Below, in pieces: positions 34,699-43,860 of a DNA stretch of 45,253 nucleotides; positions within the stretch are counted from its first letter, which is position 1, and every line of letters starts with the position of its first letter. This DNA is from an uncultured Thermomicrobiales bacterium (GTDB lineage: Bacteria > Chloroflexota > Chloroflexia > Thermomicrobiales > UBA6265), in the NCBI GenBank assembly GCA_902806405.1, contig CADCWL010000017.1, forward strand, positions 1-45,253. Reading direction: 5' to 3'. Under the pieces are notes generated by a model. That model was not told where the DNA came from. It did not search any database and saw only the letters and a program-made list of their open reading frames with translations. The position numbers were made by a program, and so were the translations under genes.

Positions 34699-34721
34699 GA
34701 GCGCGAGGCGATCGCGAGCCG

Positions 34722-35114
34722 TTAAGGAGTGGACCGCTCCGGCCGGTCGGGGCTGCGGCCCGATCGCATCGGCGTGGGCCGGAAGAACCAGCGATTGACC
34801 GGCCGCCCTGCCACGAGGTGCTCGCAGACGATCTCCTCGATCGCCTCGGCCGTCAAACCGTTGTAGAACACGGGGCCGGGGTAGACGTTCATCGACGGGC
34901 CGTAATCGCAGCGGTTGCGGCACGTGGCGACGATAACGTCGATCCGGTCGGCGATACCGGCACGCGCAACCGCCGCTTCGAGGACGGGAAGGAGCGATCG
35001 ACCGCCGCGCGGCGTGCAGTGCGGACCGAAGCAGAGGTGGACGCGGTAGCGCTCCCCCTCCCCGGTCTGCTCGACGACGCTATGCCCTACGTCGTCCATC
35101 CAGGTCGCTTTCAT
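34722..35114 (-). CDS. Thioredoxin-like [2Fe-2S] ferredoxin
   Basis: A 130-residue protein of the thioredoxin-like [2Fe-2S] ferredoxin family (related to NuoE and Aquifex Fd4). Cluster ligands are Cys28 and Cys33 (LCFGPHC) and Cys65 and Cys69 (TCRNRC), followed by the family YGPSMNVYPGPVFYNGLT. The start is uncertain: ATG 35114 or ATG 35099, both inside the end of the EVE gene, so the two overlap and are probably coupled. The last ~25 residues form a basic tail. Its redox partner is unknown. Confidence 0.88.
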   Translation of the reverse strand: MKATWMDDVGHSVVEQTGEGERYRVHLCFGPHCTPRGGRSLLPVLEAAVARAGIADRIDVIVATCRNRCDYGPSMNVYPGPVFYNGLTAEAIEEIVCEHLVAGRPVNRWFFRPTPMRSGRSPDRPERSTP

Positions 35115-35592
35115 CCGGGGGGTGAGCTGTCGTCTCCGTGCGGATGAGCCGGTAGTCACCCTCCCCGATCGGGTGAACGTTTCCCTGGAAAGCGAGCGTC
35201 CAGTTCGCCGCGGGCCACTTGGCCGCGTGGACCATTCGGCGGGCGACGGGCTCCGCCGGGAGGGGCGCGTCCTCCGGGAGGACCAGATCCGGGGAGATGG
35301 GAACGCGGAACGGGTAGCCTTCGGCCGCCTTCATCGGGTCGGCGCTGGACCAGATCGGCTCGTGGCTCTCGAAGTACGCTGCTTCCACGGTAGCGATGGC
35401 GCCGAAGGCCTTGAGGCCGGTCAGGTCATACACGAGCTTATCGCCCGGCCGCATCCGTTCCGCCTTCCTGCGGTGGCGCGATTTGATCCCCTGAAGGGTG
35501 AAGCCGAGCTCCGCCGTTCGCCGGAAGTTGTCGGGCGACCCGACGATAATCCAGTGGGCTGGCTCATGGGTCTCGGTCGTCAACGGCGGCAT
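35080..35592 (-). CDS. EVE domain protein
   Basis: A 170-residue protein with an EVE domain, a PUA-like fold thought to bind modified bases in DNA or RNA. Visible blocks are HWIIVGSPDNFRRTAELGF near 13-31, RMRPGDKLVYDLTGLKAFGAI near 45-66, and the C-terminal WTLAFQGNVHPIGEGDYRLI. The ATG at 35592 follows GGGGAG at 5 bases. It is the first gene of a pair with the [2Fe-2S] ferredoxin, which overlaps its 3' end. No restriction or modification gene is adjacent, so a role in defence is not supported here. Confidence 0.85.
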   Translation of the reverse strand: MPPLTTETHEPAHWIIVGSPDNFRRTAELGFTLQGIKSRHRRKAERMRPGDKLVYDLTGLKAFGAIATVEAAYFESHEPIWSSADPMKAAEGYPFRVPISPDLVLPEDAPLPAEPVARRMVHAAKWPAANWTLAFQGNVHPIGEGDYRLIRTETTAHPPDESDLDGRRRA

Positions 35593-35702
35593 CTCCTCTC
35601 CCCGGCCCGGCGAGCGGCGAGTATCGCATGCGCCGGATTGGTGAATGGTCAGGCCGCCGGCCATGTCAGGCGACCGGGGTGGCGCCTCCGATCAGACTGT
35701 TG

Positions 35703-35747
35703 TCCCCGGAGAGAGGGACAGATGGGATGGGTCCCTCCGTCGTCCCC
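35703..35747. repeat. Cluster of GTCCC/GGGAC inverted repeats upstream of glcD
   Basis: GTCCC, GGGAC, GTCCC and GTCCC occur in order between the divergent EVE and glcD genes. The best pair is GAGGGAC (35714-35720) with GTCCCTC (35732-35738), a 7-bp stem with an 11-base loop. It could be an operator or attenuator; no promoter was clear beside it. Confidence 0.35.
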
Positions 35748-35859
35748 ATCGCTCCTGTAGCGGACTGACTGGGCAAGAGGGCCGCGTCGCTCCCGTGCGA
35801 TACTGGAGGATGCTCGTGACCGTTGTCGCCGGTACCGCTGCCGGTCGGGAGACCAGGCG

Positions 35860-37320
35860 ATGAACCGCACGTCCCTCGTCGAACGATTGGAAGGCATCCT
35901 CGGACCGGGCGGCGTCTTCCACCGCCCCTCGGACCTGCTCGTCTACGAGTACGACGGGAGCGTTGACGGCGCGGTCGACACGGCGCTGCCGGCCGCCGTC
36001 ACCCTACCGACCACGACGGAACAGGTGGCGGCGATCGTTCGCCTGGCTCACGAGGCGGGTCTCCCCGTCACCGCACGCGGCGCCGGGACCGGCCTCTCCG
36101 GCGGTGCCGTCGCCCAGCAGGGGGGCATCATCGTCTCCCTTACCCGAATGGACCGGATCGTGGAGATCGACCGGGCAGACCGAACCGCGCTCGTCGAGCC
36201 AGGCGTGATCAACCTGGAACTGTCGGAGACGACCCTGCCTCAGGGCTACTTCTTCGCACCCGACCCGTCCAGCCAGCGCGCCTGCACGATCGGCGGCAAC
36301 GTCGCCGAGAACTCCGGTGGCCCGCACTGCCTCAAGTACGGGGTCACGACAAACCACGTCCTCGGCCTGGAGGTTGTCCTCCCGGATGGCCGGATCGTCT
36401 GGACGGGTGGGCATGCCGACGGCGGCCCCGGCTACGACCTGACGGCGGCCATGGTCGGTTCAGAGGGGATGCTCGGCATCGTCACCAAGGCGCTGGTGCG
36501 GCTGACGCCGGCGCCGGAGGCCACCCTCGTCCTGCTCGCCGCTTTTGGCGACGTTGACGCCGCCTCTCATGCGACCTCCCGCGTCATCGGCGCCGGGATC
36601 GTGCCCGCGGCGCTGGAACTGATGGACGCCCTCACCATCCAGGCCGTGGAGCCGGCGTACCACGCCGGCTACCCGCTCGACGCCGGCGCCGTCCTCTTGA
36701 TCGAAATCGACGGGGTCGTCGAGGACGTCCGTGCCCTCGGCGAGGAGATCGCGGCCATCTGCCGCGAGGCGGGGGCGACCGAGGTCCGCTCGGCGACCGC
36801 CCAGGCGGAGCGGGATCTGCTCTGGAAGGGGCGGAAGATGGCCCTCGCCGCGATGGGCCGGCTCGCCCCCAACTACTACCTGCACGACACCGTCGTTCCC
36901 CGCTCCAAGCTGCCGGCGACCCTGCACCGCGTCGACGAGATCTCGCGGCATTTCGATCTGCCAATCGCCAACGTCTTCCATGCCGGCGACGGCAACCTCC
37001 ACCCGCTGATGCTCTTTGATCGGCGTCGCGCCGGCGACGTGGAGCGGGTGCTGGAAGCGAGCAAGGAGATTCTGCACTACTGCGTCGAGGTGGGCGGCGC
37101 GCTCTCCGGCGAGCACGGAATCGGCACCGAGAAGCGGGACTACGTCACGCTGGTCTATAGCGCCGACGACCTGGCTGCGATGGCGGGGATCAAGAACAGC
37201 TTCGATCCGGCCGGTTGCTTCAACCCGGAGAAGCTCTTTCCGAAGGGGTACATGTGCGGCGAGGTCCGTGCCCTTCGTGCTCAGGCGATGGCGCAGAAGC
37301 TTGGCATTTATGCGTTCTGA
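35860..37320 (+). CDS. glcD: Glycolate oxidase subunit GlcD (FAD-linked oxidase)
   Basis: The catalytic FAD subunit that oxidises glycolate (or D-lactate) to the 2-oxo acid. The 486-residue protein has the PCMH-type FAD domain with PVTARGAGTGLSGGAV near 69-84 and the pyrophosphate loop GGNVAENSGG, then the FAD-oxidase C-terminal domain with HAGDGNLHPLML and SGEHGIGTEKRDYV near 410-423. A purine-rich GGGAGACCAGG precedes the ATG. It overlaps glcE by 11 bases and heads the glcDEF unit. Confidence 0.95.
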   Translation: MNRTSLVERLEGILGPGGVFHRPSDLLVYEYDGSVDGAVDTALPAAVTLPTTTEQVAAIVRLAHEAGLPVTARGAGTGLSGGAVAQQGGIIVSLTRMDRIVEIDRADRTALVEPGVINLELSETTLPQGYFFAPDPSSQRACTIGGNVAENSGGPHCLKYGVTTNHVLGLEVVLPDGRIVWTGGHADGGPGYDLTAAMVGSEGMLGIVTKALVRLTPAPEATLVLLAAFGDVDAASHATSRVIGAGIVPAALELMDALTIQAVEPAYHAGYPLDAGAVLLIEIDGVVEDVRALGEEIAAICREAGATEVRSATAQAERDLLWKGRKMALAAMGRLAPNYYLHDTVVPRSKLPATLHRVDEISRHFDLPIANVFHAGDGNLHPLMLFDRRRAGDVERVLEASKEILHYCVEVGGALSGEHGIGTEKRDYVTLVYSADDLAAMAGIKNSFDPAGCFNPEKLFPKGYMCGEVRALRAQAMAQKLGIYAF

Positions 37321-38572
37321 GCCGGACGATCGGGGGGGCGCGGTCGGCGGGATCGATGGCGAGTTACCGGCTTCGATCGACGGGCTCACGCCGTCCACCT
37401 TCGTCGCTCCGGCCACCGCTCAGGAGGTGGCCGAGGTCCTTGCCGACGCGGCAGAGCGCGGTCTGGCAGTTGCCCCGGTCGGGGCCGGCACCGCGCTAGC
37501 ACTCGGCAACCCGCCGGACCGTCTCGACCTGGTGCTCTCGACCGCTCGCCTCCGGGAGGTCATCGACTACGAGCCGACCGATCTCGTCCTCTCGGTCGGC
37601 GCCGGCGCCCGCCTCGGCGATGTCCAAACGGTGCTCGCCGAGCACGGCCAGGAGCTGCCGATCGACCCGCCCCGCGGCGATGAGGCGACGATCGGCGGGC
37701 TGATCGCGACGGGACTCGCCGGACCGCGTCGCCTCGCTGCCGGAACGCTGCGCGATCTCCTGATCGGCGTCGCGGTTGCCCATCCGAGCGGGACGGTGAC
37801 CAAGGCGGGCGGGATGGTGGTCAAGAACGTGACCGGTTTCGACCTGCCGCGCATCTACCACGGTTCACTCGGCACCCTCGGCATAGTCGTCTCCGCGAAC
37901 TTCAAAGTGCTGCCGCTACCCCGCGCCGAGGCGACGGTCACGGCGGCGGCACCGTCGTGGGAGGCGGCGGTCGCGGCCGCGGAACGACTCCGGTCGAGCC
38001 GGCTGGACCCCGCCGCGCTCGATGTCATGAGGCGGGACGGCGCCTGGAGCATCGGCGTCCGGTTGATGGGGCGGGAGGCAACGGTGGGTGGTCTCGCCGA
38101 CGAGGCGCGTGCTCTGCTCGTCGGCGAGACGGCGGTCGCGACGGGTGCCGAGAGCGCGGCGTGGTGGCGAGGCTACACGGCGGACCAAGCCGCGATCGCT
38201 CAGGGCGACGACGTGGTTGTCCGGATCTCCGTGCGTCCCCGTGCCGTGGGCGGGCTTATCGGCTCGCTCGTCCGGCTGGAAGAGGAGCAGGAGGTCCAGG
38301 TCGGCTACCTCGGCGCCTCGGTCGGGGTCGGGTCGGTCGTCCTCCGGCTCCGCCTTGCCGGGGACAACCCCGCGTCGCGCCTGGCGGCGCTCCGCGAAGC
38401 GCTGCTGACGCTCGCCGACCAAGTGGTCGTACTGGCCGCGCCATCGGCGTGGAAGCGGGGCTTCGACGTCTGGGGTCGCCCGCCGGAGACGATCGACGTG
38501 ATGCGGTCGCTGAAGCATCAGTTCGACCCCGTCCGGGTGCTGAACCCCGGACGTTTCGCCGGGCGTATTTGA
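37310..38572 (+). CDS. glcE: Glycolate oxidase FAD-binding subunit GlcE
   Basis: A 420-residue second FAD-binding (PCMH) subunit of glycolate oxidase. The FAD region reads VAPVGAGTALALGNPP near 53-68, DEATIGGLIATGLAGPRRL and KAGGMVVKNVTGFDLPRIYH near 164-183, and the C-terminus ends in the family FDPVRVLNPGRF. The ATG at 37310 lies inside the end of glcD; the frame is open further upstream, but homology starts here. It requires GlcD and GlcF for activity in studied systems. Confidence 0.95.
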   Translation: MRSEPDDRGGAVGGIDGELPASIDGLTPSTFVAPATAQEVAEVLADAAERGLAVAPVGAGTALALGNPPDRLDLVLSTARLREVIDYEPTDLVLSVGAGARLGDVQTVLAEHGQELPIDPPRGDEATIGGLIATGLAGPRRLAAGTLRDLLIGVAVAHPSGTVTKAGGMVVKNVTGFDLPRIYHGSLGTLGIVVSANFKVLPLPRAEATVTAAAPSWEAAVAAAERLRSSRLDPAALDVMRRDGAWSIGVRLMGREATVGGLADEARALLVGETAVATGAESAAWWRGYTADQAAIAQGDDVVVRISVRPRAVGGLIGSLVRLEEEQEVQVGYLGASVGVGSVVLRLRLAGDNPASRLAALREALLTLADQVVVLAAPSAWKRGFDVWGRPPETIDVMRSLKHQFDPVRVLNPGRFAGRI

Positions 38573-38655
38573 TGGGGAGTTGGGGCGTGATCGATATCGG
38601 CGTTGGCCGCCGCCGAGGATGACGGTTTCGCATCGCACAGAAAGGTCAGAGCATC

Positions 38656-40011
38656 ATGGCGGTAGCGGTTGAGGCCCAGGGAAACCTGCTCCGGTTAGCC
38701 GGCTACTCCGGGCACGACGTGCCGGAGGACGACCTGCTTCGAGCGTGCGTCCACTGCGGCATGTGTCTACCGTCCTGCCCGACGTACCGCCTGACCGGGC
38801 AGGAGATGTCGTCCCCGCGCGGACGGCTCTGGTTGATGAAGTCGGTCGCAGACGGCCGTCTTGACCTGCTCGACCCGATCTTCGACGAGCAGATGTACCA
38901 GTGCCTGAACTGCCGGGCCTGCGAAGCGGTCTGTCCGTCCGGCGTCCACTACGGACCGCTGGTGGAGGCGGCCCGCTCCCAGTTGGAGCAGCACCGCCCG
39001 CGCCCGTTCTGGCAACGCGCGGTGCGCGGGCTGGCGATGGGATGGCTGTTTGGGGAGACGAAGCGGCTGCGTGCCCTGGTCGGCGGGCTACGTTTCTATC
39101 AGCGGACGAGACTGGATCGCGCGGTCCGCCGAACTGGCGTGCTGCGCCTGCTCCGGATGGAGGAGTTGGAGGCGATGCTGCCCCCGGTCGCCCGACGCGC
39201 GTTGGTGCCGGGACGGGAGCGGTGGACGGCCGACGATGGGGGGCGCTCGGTTCGGCTCTTCAACGGCTGCGTGATGGGGACCGTCTTCGCCGACACGAAC
39301 CGGGCAGCGGCCCGCGTCGTCGCCCGCAACGGCGCCGCCGTTGACCTTCCGGTCGGCCAGCAGTGTTGCGGCGCCCTCCACGTTCACGCCGGGATGATGG
39401 ACGAGGCCCGGACCCTGGCCCGCCGGAATATCGACGCCTTCGAGGCATCCGGGGACGATCCGGTCGTCGTCACCGCCGCCGGCTGCGGTGCCGCGTTGAA
39501 AGAGTACGGCTACCTGCTCAAGGACGACCCGGACTACGCGGACCGCGGCGCCCGGTTCAGCGCCCGCGTTCGCGACGTGACCGAGTATCTGGCGGAGGGG
39601 GACCTCGTACCTCCGCCACGAGCGGTTCGGCGCACCGTTACCTACCAGGAGCCGTGCCACCTGGTCCACGCCCAACGCATCTCGACCCAACCGCGCAAGC
39701 TCCTCCGCGCGGTCCGCGGCCTGACGCTGATCGAGATGAAAGAGTCGTCCCTCTGCTGCGGCAGCGCCGGCGTCTACAACCTGATCCGGAAGGAGATGGC
39801 CGACGACCTGGGCGATCGCAAGGCCCGCCACGCGATCGAGACGACGGCAACGGAGGTCATCACCGCCAACCCCGGTTGCGCGATGCAGCTGCGCGCCTCG
39901 CTGGGCCGTAACGGGAGCACCGCCCATGTCCGGCACGTCGTCGAGCTTCTCGACGAGGCCTACGGCGGACCGAGGACCAAACCTGCCGTGGGGGGCGAGT
40001 CGCGGCGGTGA
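38656..40011 (+). CDS. glcF: Glycolate oxidase iron-sulfur subunit GlcF
   Basis: A 451-residue iron-sulfur subunit that passes electrons from GlcDE towards the quinone pool. Two [4Fe-4S] ferredoxin motifs are complete: Cys31, 34, 37, 41 (CVHCGMCLPSC) and Cys83, 86, 89, 93 (CLNCRACEAVC). Two CCG domains follow, with QQCCGALHVHAG near 236-247 and SLCCGSAGVYN in the C-terminal part. It starts 83 bases after glcE on the same strand, and completes the glcDEF set. Confidence 0.95.
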   Translation: MAVAVEAQGNLLRLAGYSGHDVPEDDLLRACVHCGMCLPSCPTYRLTGQEMSSPRGRLWLMKSVADGRLDLLDPIFDEQMYQCLNCRACEAVCPSGVHYGPLVEAARSQLEQHRPRPFWQRAVRGLAMGWLFGETKRLRALVGGLRFYQRTRLDRAVRRTGVLRLLRMEELEAMLPPVARRALVPGRERWTADDGGRSVRLFNGCVMGTVFADTNRAAARVVARNGAAVDLPVGQQCCGALHVHAGMMDEARTLARRNIDAFEASGDDPVVVTAAGCGAALKEYGYLLKDDPDYADRGARFSARVRDVTEYLAEGDLVPPPRAVRRTVTYQEPCHLVHAQRISTQPRKLLRAVRGLTLIEMKESSLCCGSAGVYNLIRKEMADDLGDRKARHAIETTATEVITANPGCAMQLRASLGRNGSTAHVRHVVELLDEAYGGPRTKPAVGGESRR

Positions 40012-40126
40012 CCGCGCGCCGTGGGCCGGCCGGGGGCAGTACGGCCGAGCCGGGCGATAGGGATGCGGCGGCTTGAGCCGACAGAGAAGTTCGCTCGCAG
40101 TTCGCGGGTCGAAGTCACCCCCGCTT

Positions 40127-40147
40127 CCCTGCCGTCTGGAGGCAGGG
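40127..40147 (+). terminator. Possible terminator after glcF
   Basis: CCCTGCC and GGCAGGG form a 7-bp stem with a 7-base loop, about 115 bases after glcF, followed by CGGGTTTATG. Weak. Confidence 0.3.
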
Positions 40148-40293
40148 CGGGTTTATGTTGGCCAGCGTCGGGAGTAACAAAAGGCTCCTCGATCCGGTTG
40201 ACGAGCGAGGGGGTCGCAACGCGCCCATGTCTCCGCTTCAGTAGAACCGGGCACGGATCCTTCGCCACCGCCCTCCAGCCCCTACCCCCGGTC

Positions 40294-42321
40294 TCAGAAG
40301 AGGTCGGTCACTAACTCCGCCGCCGCCACCTCGTCGACGGCTTCGTCATCGTTGCGGGCTTCGATCGGAAAGGACATCGTCGCAACCGTCCCGGTCTCAC
40401 CGGAGCGGATTGCGAAGGTACCGTGCAGGTCAGACGTGACCAAGCGCTGTACGATCCGCATCCCCAGGCCCTTGCTCTGCGCCGGGTCGAAGCCGTCTGG
40501 CACCCCGATGCCGTCGTTCGCGACCTCGATCCGGGCCTGGCCGTCAAGGCGATCGCCACGGATCGTGATCTTGCCGCGCCGCCGGCCCTCGAAGCCGTGG
40601 GAAACGGCGTTCGAGACCAGCTCGTTGATCAGGAGGGCAAGGACGGTCGCTTGACGCGAGGGGACCGTCACGTCGCTCGGCGTGACCTCGAAATCGACCG
40701 TCAAGCCGGGCGGGATCAAGGTGCCGTACGCCTCGTCGGCAACGTGCCGGGCGATCACGTCGACAGTGGTGCCAGCCAGTCGGCTCTCGTCGCTGAGCAG
40801 ATCGTGGACGGCCGCGATGGCCTGGACGCGGCTGACCGCCTCCCGCAGGTGGACGGCCCACGGCGCGTTCTCCTCCTGCCGAAGGTGGATCGAGAGGAGG
40901 GCGGCCACGGTCTGCAGATTGTTCCGGACCCGGTGGTGCATCTCCTGGAGAAGGGCCGAGGCGGTCTCCAGACCGCGCTGGGCGTCCTGGTAGAGGCGCG
41001 CGTTCTCAATCGCGAGGGTGGCCGAGTCGGAAAACGCCTGGAGCAGGCCGAGCTCGTCCTCGGTCAGTTCAGCACCTGGGCGCATTCTGAGGCAGAGAGC
41101 CCCGAGCGTTTCCCGCGCCGAGCGGAGTGGCAGGCAGAAGAGCCGGCTCGTCTGGTCGACGTAAGCGTCGTCGATCGCCGCGGGCGAGCCGGACCGGACC
41201 ACGTCCCGGATCACCTGGTCGCGGTACCCTTCGTCGACGAACTGACCCGCCGAACCGACGCGGTACTCGACCGTCGGCGCCGCGTCGGTGGGAGCGCCAC
41301 TGCCCCGCCGGGGCAGGCGAAAAATCACCGCCGCCTCCGCGTCCATCAGCTTGACCGCCTGCTCCGCGATCAGCCGTAGCACGTCCGAGAGGTTCAGGGT
41401 CGAAGCGATGGTATGGGAGACGCGCTGGAGGGTGCCGAGCTCGGCGACCTTGCGGCGGAGCCGGGCGTCGGTCCGGCTGTAGAGCCGCGCGTTCTCGATG
41501 CTGATCGCGAGTTCGCCAGCGACGGTCTTCAGGAACGCGATCTCGTCGGCGGCGAACGTTCGGTGGTTGACCGTCAGAATGTTGAGCACGCCGACCAACC
41601 GGGTCGGATTTGGTCCGCCCGGAATCAGCATCGGGACGGAGACCTGGGATGCGTACAGGTCCTCGCCGGTGGCGGGAAAGGGATGGAATGCCGGGTGAGC
41701 GTGCGCGTCGGGCGCGGCAACGACGCGCCCCTCGGCGGCGGCGAGGCCGGTGATACCGACGCCGGGGCGGATGGTCACGGCGCCGACGGCGGCGGCGTTC
41801 AGACCGACGGCGGCCCGTAGCGCGAGCGAGTCAGTCGCCTCGTCGTGGAGGAAGACGGCGCATGCGTCGCTGCCGGTCGTCTCCGCGACGACGCGGACGC
41901 TCGTCTCCAGCATCTCGGTCAGCTCCAGGTTACTGGTGGCCGCGCGGTTGATACGGTGGAGGGCCGCCAACCAGGGGAGCCGATCCGCGTCGAGCGACAC
42001 GTCGTCACCGGCTTCTCCGGCACGCTCCGCCCTATGGTAAGCGCGTGAGAGCCCGGCCAGGGCAATGCCGGCGGCGAGCATCGTCGACGGGTCGCCGGCG
42101 TCACCGCCAGCGCGGTCAAAAAGGGTCTGCAGGGCATCGACGGCCGCGGCCATGGCGTCCTCGAGCGGGAGTCGGCCCCGGCCCGCTTCCCGCCCGAAGG
42201 CGCCGAAGGCGTCGCGCAGCGGTTGGGTTCCCGAGAGCGCGGCCGAGCCGTTTGCGCGGTAGGCGACGAGCAGATCGGCGGCCAACCTCGCCGCGAGGAC
42301 GTGGATCGAGGAGGTCGTCAC
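40294..42321 (-). CDS. Soluble GAF-GAF sensor histidine kinase (HisKA_2 type)
   Basis: A 675-residue cytoplasmic histidine kinase with no membrane segments. After a helical N-terminal ~130 residues come two GAF domains (about 135-290 and 300-455), then the HisKA_2 phosphoacceptor box EMHHRVRNNLQTV near 460-472 and an ATPase domain with the N box NELVSNAVSHGF near 566 and NDGIGVPDGF near 602. The GTG at 42321 has GAGGA about 9 bases upstream; longer forms lack support. No response regulator is adjacent, so it is an orphan. The GAF ligands cannot be inferred; the gene converges on the glc operon. Confidence 0.9.
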   Translation of the reverse strand: MTTSSIHVLAARLAADLLVAYRANGSAALSGTQPLRDAFGAFGREAGRGRLPLEDAMAAAVDALQTLFDRAGGDAGDPSTMLAAGIALAGLSRAYHRAERAGEAGDDVSLDADRLPWLAALHRINRAATSNLELTEMLETSVRVVAETTGSDACAVFLHDEATDSLALRAAVGLNAAAVGAVTIRPGVGITGLAAAEGRVVAAPDAHAHPAFHPFPATGEDLYASQVSVPMLIPGGPNPTRLVGVLNILTVNHRTFAADEIAFLKTVAGELAISIENARLYSRTDARLRRKVAELGTLQRVSHTIASTLNLSDVLRLIAEQAVKLMDAEAAVIFRLPRRGSGAPTDAAPTVEYRVGSAGQFVDEGYRDQVIRDVVRSGSPAAIDDAYVDQTSRLFCLPLRSARETLGALCLRMRPGAELTEDELGLLQAFSDSATLAIENARLYQDAQRGLETASALLQEMHHRVRNNLQTVAALLSIHLRQEENAPWAVHLREAVSRVQAIAAVHDLLSDESRLAGTTVDVIARHVADEAYGTLIPPGLTVDFEVTPSDVTVPSRQATVLALLINELVSNAVSHGFEGRRRGKITIRGDRLDGQARIEVANDGIGVPDGFDPAQSKGLGMRIVQRLVTSDLHGTFAIRSGETGTVATMSFPIEARNDDEAVDEVAAAELVTDLF

Positions 42322-42555
42322 GGTGGATGGTCCTCGGCTAGTGCGCGCTCGGCGGGCAGAGTCCGTCAGACCGCATTGGTCTGCTAGCCCCCTCCGATGG
42401 TAGGCGGCAACCTGCCGCGCTGTCATCCCAGCGGGGGATAAATGCTCTCTTCGCCGCACTCCCGGGGGCCCGCGCTCCAACGCTGTCCATGCCGGCGACA
42501 CGAAGCGGATCCTGCGCGGCAGCGTCCCGCGTCACGCGTCCCGCGTCGACTCCTG

Positions 42556-43860
42556 CTAAAGATGGTCGTCGAACCAGCCGAGCAGATGGTGAAGGCGCGC
42601 CAGGCGGCGGCTCGGCTTGCCGGTGCGGGAGAGGTTGTGGTCTTCCTCCGGGATGCGGACGAAGCGTACCTCGCGGCCGAGCCGCTTCAGCGCCGTGAAG
42701 AGCTGCTCCGCCTGCTCGATCGGGCAGCGCAGGTCCCCTTCGTTGTGGATGATCAGGAGCGGGGTCGTCATCCGGTCCACGTAGGAGATCGGTGAGTGGC
42801 GGAGGAGCCGGTCCGAGTCGGCCCAGGGGGTGCCGCCGAACTCGTGCTCGCCGAAGTCGAAGCCGATGTCGCTCGTGCCGTACATGGAGTGGAAGTTCGA
42901 TACGCAGCGTTGCGTTACGGCGGCCTTGAATCGGTCCGAGTGCCCGATCAGCCAGTTGGTCAGGTACCCGCCGTACGAGCCGCCGGTGACGCCGATGCGC
43001 TCCGCGTCGATATCGCCGCGAGCGAGGACGGCATCGAGGGCGCCGACGATGTCCGGGGTGTCCGCCTCGCCCCACTCCCCGCGGGTACTCGTGGTGAACG
43101 ACTCGCCGTAGCCCGCCGAGCCGCGGGGGTTGGTGAAGAGGACGGCGTAGCCGCGGGCGGCCATCAGCTGCATCTCGTGGAAGAGGGCGTGCCCGTACAT
43201 CGCGTGCGGCCCGCCGTGAATCTGGAGGATCAGCGGCAGCTTCACTCCCTCCGCCGCGGCCGAGCCGGGAGGCTTCATCAGCCAGCCCTGGAGCTCGAGA
43301 TCGCCCGCCTGGCTGGGGAAGCGGAGCTCCTCGATCGGCGCCAGGGCGACCTCGGAGACGAACTCCCCGTTGTGGAACGTGATGGGGCACTCGTTGGTGC
43401 CGATCGCGTCAGCCCGGAAGAGCTCGAAGGGATGGGACGCATCGCCCGCGAGAAAGACGAGGCCGTGTCCCTCTGCGGCGAGAGCAAACCCGGCCACGCG
43501 GCGATGGCCGGTCGTCACCGGGGTCACCGTACCGCTCGCCAGGTCGACCCGGTGGACGTGGGTCGTGCCCTGGTCCGAGGCGAGTGCCAGGACAGCCGAG
43601 CCATCGGTCGCCCAGACCGGCCGTTGGTCGCCGCCGGCGGCGACGTCGCTCATCCCGTAGTCGCCGAAAGAGCGGTCCCAGGTGGCCGTGTGGTTCGTTG
43701 GCTCGCCCCCCGCGGCAGCGACGGTCCAGACCGCTGCGTTCTTGCCGCCGGTGACGGCGTCCCGGTGCCCGAGGAAGGCGAGGCAAGTGCCGTCCGGCGA
43801 CCACGCCGGGGAAGTGAAGCGGGCGTCCGCTTCGATGAGCGGCCGCGCGTCACCGCCCGG
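42556..43860 (-). CDS. S9 family prolyl-oligopeptidase-type peptidase, N-terminal half missing
   Basis: The C-terminal alpha/beta-hydrolase peptidase domain is complete. Counting from the ATG at 43653, the catalytic Ser226 is in GVTGGSYGGY, Asp307 in HNEGDLRCP and His339 in EEDHN. Homology continues in frame upstream of that ATG (SPAWSPDGTCLAFLGHRD, a propeller blade) to about 43860, where it stops abruptly; no start codon lies between. Family members usually have about 600-700 residues, so around 200 N-terminal residues are missing. Upstream is the stop codon of the DUF4185 gene. It is either a truncated gene, possibly expressed from the internal ATG, or an assembly join. Confidence 0.8.
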   Translation of the reverse strand, partial: PGGDARPLIEADARFTSPAWSPDGTCLAFLGHRDAVTGGKNAAVWTVAAAGGEPTNHTATWDRSFGDYGMSDVAAGGDQRPVWATDGSAVLALASDQGTTHVHRVDLASGTVTPVTTGHRRVAGFALAAEGHGLVFLAGDASHPFELFRADAIGTNECPITFHNGEFVSEVALAPIEELRFPSQAGDLELQGWLMKPPGSAAAEGVKLPLILQIHGGPHAMYGHALFHEMQLMAARGYAVLFTNPRGSAGYGESFTTSTRGEWGEADTPDIVGALDAVLARGDIDAERIGVTGGSYGGYLTNWLIGHSDRFKAAVTQRCVSNFHSMYGTSDIGFDFGEHEFGGTPWADSDRLLRHSPISYVDRMTTPLLIIHNEGDLRCPIEQAEQLFTALKRLGREVRFVRIPEEDHNLSRTGKPSRRLARLHHLLGWFDDHL

